A DNA stretch of 64,000 nucleotides from positions 1,364,001 to 1,428,000 of the forward strand of contig JAPNXP010000011.1 of NCBI GenBank assembly GCA_028753945.1. Reading direction: 5' to 3'. Source of the stretch: Hexactinellida sp. DTS-2022. Its lineage: Eukaryota > Porifera > Hexactinellida. The notes beneath the pieces are model-generated. The model ran no database searches. It was not told where the DNA came from and saw only the letters and a list, made by a program, of their open reading frames with translations. Positions 46,140 through 56,059 of this stretch are shown piece after piece; positions within the stretch are counted from its first letter, which is position 1, and each line of letters starts with the position of its first letter. The position numbers and the translations under genes were made by a program.

Positions 46140-48030
46140 TTTCACCAGTTTGTTATAGATTTCTACACTCCCTTAACTGCCTTTGCTTTCCACATCATTC
46201 AACACTAAATCGATTATACTCCAATTTTGGTCTGGATCAAGAGTTTTCTACTTATCTCAGACAATCAACATCTGATTTCAACAAATGGGAACGTGTGTCA
46301 TCATTCAAATGGACGAAATTCATGTCAAGTCAACGTTTACCTACATATAAAGGAGGAAGAATAATAGGATCTTCACTAATTCCTACCAACCCTGCTAAAA
46401 CTGTTTTTGCTTTCATGGTATCCAGTCTGTCGAAAAAATGGTCTACAATCGTTCGTTAATTCCCGTTGCGAACACATCAACTACCGAACTAATATCCACT
46501 ATCAAAGCTGTCATTGGTGATGTTGAATCGTGTTGACTATTCGTTCAAGTTCTTTGTACGGATAACTATCCAACGAATGTTAATATTTTTAAATTATTCT
46601 CACCAACCCGAACTTTGGAACCTATTGTCCCTCACCCATCAGACTTAAATCGATCACTAGTTTTGCTGTTTGACTTCGTGCATATCATCAAGTGTATTCG
46701 CAACAATTGGCTTAATCAAAAAGATTACAATCAAACTTTAATTTATCCTAATTTTGATAATTTTGCTATTACTAACAATGCAGTTTTTCAAGATGTTCGA
46801 TGTCTCTACAAAGATGACCAACATTCGGCTGCAAAGTTAGCAACACGGTAACCTCTAAAGCATGCTGGCCCTCAACCTTCGAAAGGCAAAATGTTAATTT
46901 AGCACTAAGAATTTTCGATGATTCTACTGCTGCTGCCTTAAATCTTAAACACCTCTCCCTACACCATTTCTCTACTAATTCACAAACAGCAGAATTAATC
47001 TCTACATTTGGTAAACTGTGGAAGATTTTCAATATCAATACTCCTAACAAAGGATTCATTTTAAAAGACGATTTTTCAACTCCACTAACTTACAATGATC
47101 ACAGGTTTGGTTTTATACAACATGTTATCGATTGGACAGAATGCTGGAAAGCTCTTCCGGAAAAAAACGGTAAACTAAGTTCTCAAACATTCACTAGTCT
47201 GCGGGACTCTTGTATCGCATTATCGGCTATAGTTAACCATCTTACTCAGGTTTGTGGTTTTTCTTATGTTCTCTCCTCGTTCCTGCAAAACGATCCTCTT
47301 GAGCACCACTTTGGCTTGTACCGAATGATGTCGGGTGCTCAATATCATGTAAGCCTATGTCAAATATTGGAATCTGAACGACGAATCAAGTTATCCAACA
47401 TTCTTAAATTATTTTCGAGAGAGTCTACAGAGCGTCAGATATCATTGAAGGCGTTTTTAGATTCTTGTACTCCAGCTTGTAACTTCGATCCTAATCCCTC
47501 TCTCAATCTTTGAATTGTACCTCTCAGCGATTGAAGTTAATTTTCAACTGGAATTAAATACTCCATTACTCCAATCATTGTCTTTTATTGCAGGGTATGC
47601 AGTACATGTATATTACAAGCACTCTAGTAAATGTAATAATTGTCTCTCACTGCTCACAGAAGATAAGGAAATGGAAATTGAAATACCGTCCGATTCCAAG
47701 TAGAAACTTATTCAGATAATAGACAGAGGTTCACTCAAATGGCCAAGTAACTATGTCATAGAAGCTATTGTTACATTATGGAAGGTTTTTTCTTCCATCG
47801 AAAACCAGCCACATTTAATAGACAGTTTTATCACAGGACAATCGCGAATCATTTTTGTACGCTTAACAACAACTGTTATTGAAAACGAACAAGCGGAATT
47901 ATGGCGAAACGTATGCAATACTTGTGGCATACTGCTGTGGGACATACTAAACAAATTGTTGACATCCACATCAAACTGCATCCTTTCCAATAAAATAATA
48001 ACCTTAATTTCGACCATTTCCTGCACCATA
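46140..48030 (+). pseudogene. P element copy 2: catalytic core and C-terminus
   Basis: Broken frames carry MDEIHVKSTFTY (first catalytic Asp, ~46315), KGGRIIGSSLIPTNPAKTV, VSSLSKKWST, LCTDNYPTNVNIFKLFS (second Asp, ~46560), LLFDFVHIIKCIRNNWLN (~46670-46720), QNDPLEHHFGLYRMMSGAQY (D and E of the third acidic cluster, ~47290-47345), and VYYKHSSKCNNCLSLLTED near the end. This order is that of P transposases and THAP9, RNase H-like enzymes that cut and join the element. At least five frame breaks exclude activity. Confidence 0.88.
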
Positions 48031-48044
48031 TTGCTGGACTATTA

Positions 48045-48175
48045 ACTATGACTTCATATACGACAATAAAACATTTTATGTGTCTAACTTTAACCGATTA
48101 CGAAATACCTAATGGACCCAACTTCCAGGACCCGAGAATGAGCGCCTACAGTCCTTATTTAAAGGAGTCTATGAC
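48045..48175 (-). repeat. Foldback family gamma, right arm
   Basis: It matches 51240-51372 (CATATACGACAATAAAACA, GACCCAACTTCCAGGACCCGA, CTACAGTCCTTATTTAAAG). The terminus GTCTATG is followed directly by a Helitron-like piece. Confidence 0.7.
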
Positions 48176-48177
48176 AA

Positions 48178-48347
48178 AATGTGACAATGACGTCTTAACT
48201 TGGCGAGGAGACAGCACTTCAACTAGTTGTCGGGGGCCAAAAGTTACCCATATATGACAAAAATCAGTTATGGAAACCCTCCAGTTTCTTCAATCAACTC
48301 GGAACATACAAAGAAGTAAATATACAAATCCTGTTGTTCCAATAGTA
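48178..48347 (-). mobile_element. Helitron-like element, 5' part
   Basis: GTGACAATGACGTC, GGGGCCAAAAGTTACCC and TTCTTCAATCAACTCGGAAC match the family's 5' half in reverse. Its 5' end (TCTACTATTGGAACAACAGG, diverged) is at about 48347. Confidence 0.6.
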
Positions 48348-49035
48348 GACATTTTGAGTTATTAGCGAATGTCTGCTAATTCTCTGCTGAATCATCTGCT
48401 AAGATAAAATTAGTCGATTATTATAAGTACATTTACCAATTATTAACGTAAGTAAATATTTTTGAAATTTAATTTTTGGATCTAATCTACATGCATACTT
48501 ACTACGATATATCGTAAAAAAATTCAAGGAATTGTTTATAATCATCATAGACTACTTTAATTAAGGACTGTAGGCTGCCAGCTCGGGTCCTGGAACTTGG
48601 GTCCATTGTGTCTTATTGATATCTCTTAATCCGCTAATGCTGGACACAGGAAATGTATTATTGTCGTATAGGAAGTCATATTTTGGGAGTCCATTGGTCA
48701 TATTGCCTTATCTCAAATATTTGTGGAATGTGTGTGTGTGCGGTTTTCACATTTTTTCCATATGTGGTAATAATCTCAAATTCTCGACTTCAGTTAGAGT
48801 TAGACATAAGAAATGTATTATAGTTCGAATAGGAAGTCACATGTAAGGAGATATTGGCATATTGACTATCACTAATTAGCAGTGCTCGACAAATTAGGTG
48901 GTTTGTTGCCATTAGCCACCAAAAATCTTTTCTTAAGCCGCCAAATTTTGCCTTTCGAGGCTTAACTAATCCACCATTTGTGCATTATTTGGCCATGTGT
49001 AGATTATTTTTTGTTGTTGCATTATTTGTTATTAA

Positions 49036-49910
49036 GGTTCAGGTATACTCTACAAAATCCCAAAATTTCGATAAACCCCAAACTATGGTAAATCTCGTTT
49101 TTATTGCATATTCGGATTATGTGGATACCCATGTGGACTTTGACGAAATTTCAAAGAAAAATTCCAAATATTTCTCCAGTTTGACTCACTTCGAGTTTTG
49201 AAAGAAATATTGGGGTTCTGGTTTTGGTTGCCGGTTGCAGTATACCATGGAAACTTGATAATTTCGGGACATTGCCACATATAGGTTTTATCTTATATTT
49301 GGATAGAACAGCATATATCGCATCTTAATTTCAAATATTATGGAAGAATATTGAAAACTCTCAATGATACAGACTTTTTAGTGTCCTCTACCTAAGACAC
49401 TGCCATAGGGGACACTTTTTTTCAAACCTCGCTATCCCCAAACACAATTATTGCCATTGCGGAAGTCATATTATGACTCATATACCACCTAGAAACAAAA
49501 TCTCAACGGTTTTGGACAGATCTCAATTAGTTCTATCATATGAGTGCAGCGATTTCATTTGTAACTTTTATTTTTATTTTTATTTAATTTATTGATGATG
49601 AAAAATGTGATGTCCACATTTATTGATGAAAAATTTGACTCATACTTGATTAAAAGAATTCTTGCACTCATATGATAGTTTAGGAGTTTCTTAATGCAAT
49701 GCAGCAACAATCTACTCCTAATCATTAGCATGAAAAAACCTATCCGTTCCGCAAAATACGATTTTCTAGAAAAAATATTTTTCACTGAGTTACCTAGTTC
49801 GAATATTATTGCATTTTTGCCGGTTAGAAGATGAAGTAAATCCGCTGTAAAAAATTTAATTAATTCGGGTAAATAGTTTTGGTAGAAGTGCTCTAGAGTA
49901 TACCTGAACC
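49036..49910. mobile_element. piggyBac-like non-autonomous element
   Basis: 875 bp with ends GGTTCAGGTATACTCTA and TAGAGTATACCTGAACC, flanked by TTAA at 49032-49035 and 49911-49914. An internal inverted pair CTATCATATGAGTGCA / TTGCACTCATATGATAG lies at ~49535 and ~49665. No transposase. The uninterrupted inverse copy near 50889 gives the empty TTAA site. Confidence 0.85.
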
Positions 49911-50164
49911 TTAATATTAGTGTTGTTTTACGCCATCAGAAGTTTGTCAAGTCATCAGTGGTTTGTTAAACCAGACGTTATTTATTCTTTAGCCACCATA
50001 AAAGTGAGGTGGTGGTTTAATTAGTGACCATCAAAATTACATTTTGTCGAGCACTGCAGTAATTAGTTTAATAACTCGTAGTCGTAGTATCATAGTTTAT
50101 TATTATAAATAACAAACAGATATATCACAAAAACTTGTTATAAACAAACAACAAACAAGGTATA

Positions 50165-50324
50165 CAGGTAAACCTCTTACATCGGCACCTCGGAAATACG
50201 ACAACCTCCGAGATACGGCACAAACAATTCTCCCGATTGACTTTCCAATATATTTAATGCATGACCTCCGAATATCCGGCACAAGCGCTGCTCCCAAAAG
50301 TGGGGCATTTCGGAGGTTTACCTG
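50165..50324. mobile_element. pogo-like MITE, relative of 36831-37014
   Basis: Ends CAGGTAAACCTCTTACATCG and TTTCGGAGGTTTACCTG, TA on both sides. It has a single, diverged body with CTCCGAGATACGGCAC. Confidence 0.85.
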
Positions 50325-50586
50325 TACATTTTTATGGTTCAATTTGTTGATAGTATAGTATACATCTTTATGAGTAGAGAATATAAAATAGCCAGAATAA
50401 TTATTTAGAATCGATATGTAAATTTAGGAAATTAGGTTAGTTGTGAATTTTTGACTAATACTGACTATTGACATTTGTTGAACCACCTTAGATTATTAAT
50501 AGTCAACTCTTTATAATAGTATTTTGTTTATCAGTTGTATTCACGCAACTTGAAGCGTCTGAGAGACTGACATCAATATACGAATT

Positions 50587-50790
50587 ATGCCAAAGCAATC
50601 TGCAGGGTATAATTGTATAGGTGGGCAATAGTTTATACTCCGTTTTCATACTGATTAAAATGAACGGAATAGGTGGATTGAGGCAATGCCAAATAATCCA
50701 GGGAGTCTCAAAGATCGAAGAGAAATCTTTGTGCGTGAATCACATTTTGAATTGTTTGGGCGACTGTAAAACGTGGAAAGCAGCCAGTTG
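50587..50790 (+). pseudogene. THAP-domain relic inside the 48880 element
   Basis: ATG 50587 gives MPKQSAGYNC. After stops and a frame change come NERNRWIEAMPNNPGSL and REIFVRESHFE. Spacing fits a THAP domain: Trp in the middle and a final His-Phe. Arg stands where the third zinc Cys is expected (one base from a Cys codon). It is clearly different from the P copies at 37, 45 and 61 kb. No transposase follows. Confidence 0.55.
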
Positions 50791-51380
50791 GACCTCCTAT
50801 CGATTTGAATCGGTAAACAATGGCTGGTTTAACAAACAACTGATGGTTTAACAAACTTCTGATGCCGTAAAACAATACTAATATTAATAACAAATAATGC
50901 AACAACAAAAAATAATCTTCACATGGCCAAATAATGCACAAATGGTGGATTAGTTAAGCCTCGAAAGGCAAAATTAGGTGGCTTAAGAAAGATTTTTGGT
51001 GGCTAATGGCAACAAACCACCTAATTTGTCGAGCACTGCTAATTAGTGATAGTCAATATGCCAATATCTCCTTACATGTGACTTCCTATTCGAACTATAA
51101 TACATTTCTTATGTCTAACTCTAACTGAAGTCGAGAATTTGAGATTATTACCACATATGGAAAAAATGTGAAAACCGCACACACACACATTCCACAAATA
51201 TTTGAGATAAGGCAATATGACCAATGGACTCCCAAAATATGACTTCCTATACGACAATAATACATTTCCTGTGTCCAGCATTAGCGGATTAAGAGATATC
51301 AATAAGACACAATGGACCCAAGTTCCAGGACCCGAGCTGGCAGCCTACAGTCCTTAATTAAAGTAGTCTATGATAATCAT

Positions 51381-52159
51381 GTTTTGACTAGAATAGCGAA
51401 ACGAAAGCAATGTTTTGATTCTATATTTAGTGCAGTAACTGTAGTAACTGAAGTAACGGTAAATAAGTATAGAATCGGTAGCTTAGTAGAGTATCAGTAA
51501 CGGCATAACTGTAATGAAGTACCGATAACAGACTAACGGTAAGGGATTAACATAAACGTAGCACACTAATGGACAAACGGAAGATGTAGTAACGGAGCAC
51601 ATCACTGCTTAGATAAGTAGACAAGCAACCAGCTCCAAGAAATGGGTGACACACAAAGTTTCCAGATGTACTAACACCCAAATTGAACGGCCTATGCAAC
51701 AGTTCTCACTTACAAGAAGTTAAATGCACACTATCCCAAACTAGGATGTAAATTTGAGTACATCTACGTGTCTACATATGATGTGCTAGATCCATGTAAC
51801 CAGGCAAACCAGGTAAAACAATATTCCATTAAAATTTAAAACCTATATTTTATAAATTATCCAGGAAATACATATTGTAATATGTTCATCATAAATATTT
51901 TAATAATTGGAATATAAGGCCGTTGAAATGATGTCCAATTAGAAGGATAGACCTTGGTTTACTCTAGGTGCTATATTTATAATCAACGAGTACTTTCAAC
52001 TGAGATACAGCAGCATTCCCAATTCTACCACATGTGAAAAAGAGGAAGAAGTGGCAGGGACGATAGGCGACTTCTTGGATAATGCTTGAAAACGACCTAA
52101 ATTACAATGCTTTAAAATTAAATATATGGAAAGATATCTAAAATCCTTTCAGAGTAGTC
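51381..52159. other. No recognised feature
   Basis: AT-rich DNA; GTAACGGTAAATAAG-like GTAACTG/GTAACGG repeats occur at 51430-51580 without clear periodicity. Confidence 0.5.
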
Positions 52160-52240
52160 TAAACCGCCGCTGATACGCCGGCAGAATATTGTATCTGCAT
52201 TAAAATCCTGCTGTTCATATAATTTTGGCTGGTTACTGTA
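52160..52240 (+). mobile_element. Tc1/mariner-type MITE, right end only
   Basis: TTTTGGCTGGTTACTGTA terminus with GTATCTGCATTAAAATCCTG inside, as at the right end of 55307-56052. Confidence 0.5.
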
Positions 52241-52248
52241 TACATATA

Positions 52249-52722
52249 CAGTACCCAGACAAAAGTATTCGACCACCCAACATTTTCACATTGGAAATAG
52301 TACTATAGTAAGTCTAATAACATTGTTCAATGTAATAAAATGACATACTGCTATTTTGATTTCAGATTCGTATTCTACGCAAAGAATCATCCATTTTAGA
52401 TGCTTTCAAATTGATTACATATTAATTGGGTTGAAATTATCATCAAATGGCAACATGTGCCACCTGTTCCCATCCATCCCATAGTGGCAATTTGGGAAAA
52501 GTGGTATATAGTGGCACAGGATGATAATTTTTAACCAAATCAAAAAGGGATTGAATTGAAAGCTTCTACAAGGGTTAATTCGAATGCGAAGAATACGAAT
52601 TTGTAAACGAAATATCAATATCTCATGTAATTTGAAAACACAATCTTCCATTGTTCAACCAACTATAGTAGTATTTTCAATGGTAAAATGTTGGGTGGTC
52701 GAATACTTTTGTCCGGCTACTG
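52249..52722. mobile_element. Tc1/mariner-type MITE
   Basis: 474 bp with ends CAGTACCCAGACAAAAGTATT and AATACTTTTGTCCGGCTACTG, TA on both sides. The terminal region is inverted for over 30 bp (TCGACCACCCAACATTTT). The body is itself semi-palindromic. Confidence 0.9.
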
Positions 52723-52724
52723 TA

Positions 52725-53139
52725 CGTATATTTGCCTGGTGCAAAAGAACACTATTGTTCTAGATCCGAGAAAAATATATTATTCTCCTTAGAAAGGGTT
52801 ACATGTAAATTTCAGCCCAGTAAGATTATATTGAGTAGTGATTTGGTATCTTTAATATAAATAAGAATATAAAATCGTCAAAATTTCTAAGGTAATCAAA
52901 TTCCTACTCTTAAAATATCAAAAAATGATTCAAAAATGCAAGAAATGAATACTTCGAAGGTAGGTATACGTATATAAAACAATAATACGTTTAATAGTTG
53001 CAAAGCAAAGGACCTTGAGATAACTCCACATCAAAATTAGAAAAATAATATGGGCTTTATTGAGCACAAATCTTCTAATATAACGAGATCAGGGCTTTCT
53101 AAGGCCGATCTTGGTGTAATTTTGCACCAAGATTTTTTG
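52725..53139. other. No recognised feature
   Basis: AT-rich DNA. Confidence 0.55.
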
Positions 53140-53290
53140 GAGTCACACCACGATTCGGGTCGGCCGCGGCCTCTGCAGTGTTGAGTTACACCGCGATTAT
53201 GGGTCGGCCGGGGCCTCTGCAGTGTTGAGTTACACCGCGATTATGGGTCGGCCGCGGCAGCTGCAGTGTTGAGTTACACCAAGGCCGCGC
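53140..53290 (+). repeat. GC-rich minisatellite, 44-bp unit
   Basis: Units start at 53140, 53183, 53227 and 53271 (43, 44 and 44 bp apart). Each begins GAGTTACACC and contains GGGTCGGCCG and CTGCAGTGTT; the fourth is partial. The flank has an inverted pair CTTGGTG / CACCAAG. Confidence 0.88.
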
Positions 53291-53626
53291 TGAGTTACAC
53301 TAAAGTCTCAACCATAAAAAAACATGATCGAGATCATTCGCTTTATTGCATAGAAATGTATTAAATCTGAGATAAACATACTCCAAACAAATCTTTTCTT
53401 GTATTTTTCAATATTTTGAAATTAAATATTTTTAATTGAATTACGATGATGAAATAATGATTTTTCGTAGGAGTTTATAAGGAAAATCAATAACCTCGGA
53501 AGGCAACCTATCAAAGTAATCTTAGAGGTATGAAAATAAAATGTATCCCAAACTAAGCAAAATAAACCTTATTTCTACAGTTCACACGGATCTAGAACAT
53601 TTTTTTTGCGCCACCCTAATACATAT
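53291..53626. other. No recognised feature
   Basis: AT-rich DNA. Confidence 0.55.
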
Positions 53627-53634
53627 GTACACTC

Positions 53635-54174
53635 TAGAGCTCTGCGCGGGTCATATGCGGGACCCGCACCCGCCCCGCATCTATTAGTAATTGACCCGCA
53701 CCCGCCCCGCAAATCCGACAATATAAACAAATGAACCCGCACCAACCCGCAACTAACACACATTAACCCGCGCTCAACCCGCACCAAAACAAGGTTGACC
53801 AGTATTATCGCTAGGATTATATAATAGGGTGTAAACACTCGGCGCACAATGCGGGCACAAAAATATTTACATCATTAAGGAATAAAGAAGACGGCAATAT
53901 GTTTTGGGCGGAAATTTGAACAAAGAATTACGTGTTTATTATTCGGGAATACGAAATAATTCACCGTACAATTCATTCCATCGCAAGACTTCCATCATCT
54001 TAAGATTATATTGATCATTAATTTTGTTTAGGAACTATAGAGGGGTACATTGTTACAATTAGTGGACGCTGCACCCCCAAATAATCCTTAGCGAGAACTC
54101 TTGCGCAAACCCGCGCTGACCCGCATCAACCCGCACCAACCCGCATTTATTAACCCGCCCCGCGCAGTGCTCTA
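53635..54174. mobile_element. hAT-type element with CCCGC-rich ends
   Basis: 540 bp with ends TAGAGCTCTGCGCGGG and CCCCGCGCAGTGCTCTA, and an exact 8-bp duplication GTACACTC (53627-53634 and 54175-54182). About ten ACCCGC motifs are clustered at the two ends. It is inserted at the left end of the mariner-type element at 54178. Confidence 0.92.
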
Positions 54175-54177
54175 GTA

Positions 54178-54630
54178 CACTCCCTAACCAAAAGTATTCG
54201 CACACACAAAATATTATTTGGAAATAGTACTATACCTAGTCTAATATTTAGCAGTGTTATACCCACAACGTATGAGATAAGTCAATTTTGATTTCAGAAT
54301 CTAATTATATGCATCCGTATTAAGCATTGCAGAAGCTTTCAACACACTTATATAAGGATTAGTTTGAAATTATCATCTTGTGTCACCACCATGTACCACT
54401 TTCCAATTGCCAACATGGTACAAGATGGGAACAAGTGAACATGGTGGCAATGAATTATAATTTTTAACCTAATGAGTAGCTAATGGAGTCGAAAGCTTCC
54501 GCAATGGATATTTATAATGCGCAGAATACTAATATGAAATCAAAATTGCAATATCCCATATATTTTGAATACAATACACATTATTGAGACTCACTATATT
54601 GCCATTTTCGAAGGGAATGTTTTTGGAGTA
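54178..54630. mobile_element. Tc1/mariner-type MITE, degraded right end
   Basis: CACTCCCTAACCAAAAGTATT at the left. The body parallels 52249-52722 (GGAAATAGTACTATA, TTTGAAATTATCATC, GAAAGCTTC). The right end (TTTTTGGAGTACGTA) is diverged. Confidence 0.65.
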
Positions 54631-55306
54631 CGTATATCCCACTGGTTTATTGGGGAGAAATAGGCAAACAAATTTTTATTAATTATGATGATGGATTTAT
54701 GTAATACAATTGGAAGACATTTTTTGTATAAAATCTGACATAATACAATGAGAATATAATCCCAGTTGTAATAGCACATAAATAATCACTTTCAATAATT
54801 TGCTAATTTCAGTAATAGATATATCGTCCGTTATTGGACTTTCAAGCTTTATCTGTCGCGTTCTGTCAAGTTATCTAGCAATTTTAAATGATACCATTTT
54901 AAATTGTCTATTTAATAAAGCCAATTCAAAATTCACGAAATTTCCCGACAACTTAGTTTAGTTACCTCGAGCTTAGTGTATCACAAGAAACATTTTACAA
55001 ATTCCAAATTCTAAGTTGTATGTAAACAATGTGGATGCTTAATTGAATTATGAAAAAATCTAATCTAATCAACAATTAGTAGGTAATGTATTTTGATGTT
55101 TATTTAGAATATGAACAACTCTGGAGCTTTTCACTTTTTCTGCGAACTCAAGTCACATAGATACCGCGCGATTGACGACCAATATATTTATCTTTCGGTT
55201 TCGAAGAAAATGATATTAATTTCTTCCGTTTGAAGTTTACTGAGTACCAGAAAGAAAGGGGCTGATTCAACAAAAACTCGGACCTTGATACTTGGAATTC
55301 TATGTA
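54631..55306. other. No recognised feature
   Basis: AT-rich DNA without supported features. Confidence 0.55.
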
Positions 55307-56052
55307 CACTAACCGGCCAAAAGTATTTGAACAGCAATAGTTTGTATTCAGACATTTGAGGTTATACCAGCTAATAACATTAGTATATGCTACAAAATGG
55401 GTATTTTACATGAAACGATATGAATAGTGTAATAAACAGAACAAAATTCGAATGTAAATTTTTATGGACGCATTAAACTCATAAAATATATAATTAGCTA
55501 ATTAAATAATTAACTTGTGATCATTAAGATGCAATGATAATATATTAATTCTGATAGCAGATTTGAATTCCACATGGTTAAATTACTCTAAGTGAATAAT
55601 TTCAAATAAATCCAAATATTTTCTACTGTGATACAGCCACATTTTTATTTGTGCCACTTATGCCTCAAGTGGCACGTGGCAGAAACACGTAGGCCACTTC
55701 GTGGATATTTCTAAATTGAATCGAAATCACAATATTTTGTGATGTATATCTATAATAAGATATTTATAGTCATTTCAGAGTACAGGTAAACCTCCCAAAG
55801 CGGCACCCATCGGGAGAATGATTTTGTGCGATTCTCGGAGGTTGCCGCTTTGGGAGGTTGCTCGTAAGGTAAACTCCCAAAGCGGCACCCATCGGGAGAA
55901 TGATTTTGTGCCGCTTCTCGGAGGTTGCCGCTACTCAGAGGTGCCGCTTTGGGAGGTTTACCTGTAGTTTAGATAGCCATTAATAAGTTACCAGACGAGT
56001 ATTGTGTATGCATTAAAATCCCTATGGTTCAAATACTTTTGGCTGGTTAGTG
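55307..56052. mobile_element. Tc1/mariner-type MITE with a nested insertion
   Basis: Ends CACTAACCGGCCAAAAGTATT and AATACTTTTGGCTGGTTAGTG, TA on both sides. 563 bp without the element at 55783-55964. Confidence 0.88.
55783..55964. mobile_element. pogo-like MITE, near-identical to 36831-37014
   Basis: It has the same ends and the same tandemly duplicated body as the copy at 36831, differing by a few bases over 182 bp. TA on both sides. Confidence 0.92.
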
Positions 56053-56059
56053 TACTTTA

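Larger units (their letters stand above)
44910..48044 (+). mobile_element. P element copy 2
   Basis: The left terminus, CGTGACCTACGTTATAATAA, is followed by TTGACCATGGATG, as in the other P ends. Transposase pieces follow in order to ~48010. The right terminus was not identified. It is bracketed by inverted arms of foldback gamma, suggesting insertion into that element. Confidence 0.75.
48880..51038. mobile_element. Element with CAGTGCTCGACAAA ends inside the foldback centre
   Basis: Left CAGTGCTCGACAAATTAGG and right CCTAATTTGTCGAGCACTG are inverse, and similarity continues ~145 bp inward. CTAATTAG flanks both sides as an 8-bp duplication, though being a palindrome it could also be the two halves of the foldback centre. 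A third, internal terminus TTTGTCGAGCACTG at 50056 suggests a second copy or a rearrangement. The 8-bp duplication fits hAT or P. A broken THAP domain inside (50587) hints at P. Confidence 0.75.
48546..51372. repeat. Foldback family gamma, complete, split at its centre
   Basis: Inverted arms of ~334 bp (48546-48879 and 51039-51372) begin CATAGACTACTTTAATTAAG and are nearly identical; a 76-codon frame is shared unchanged by both arms. The flanks carry an exact 8-bp direct duplication ATAATCAT (48538-48545 and 51373-51380). The original centre was the palindrome ACTATCACTAATTAGTGATAG, now opened by the element at 48880-51038. Confidence 0.92.

Noticed and set aside
48616-48846. 76-codon frame duplicated exactly on the opposite strand at 51072-51302
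   Set aside because: The identity comes from the inverted arms of foldback gamma; there is no start context, family match or independent coding signal.
53575-53847. 90-codon Cys/Arg-rich frame
   Set aside because: Product of the CCCGC-rich terminal repeats of the element at 53635.
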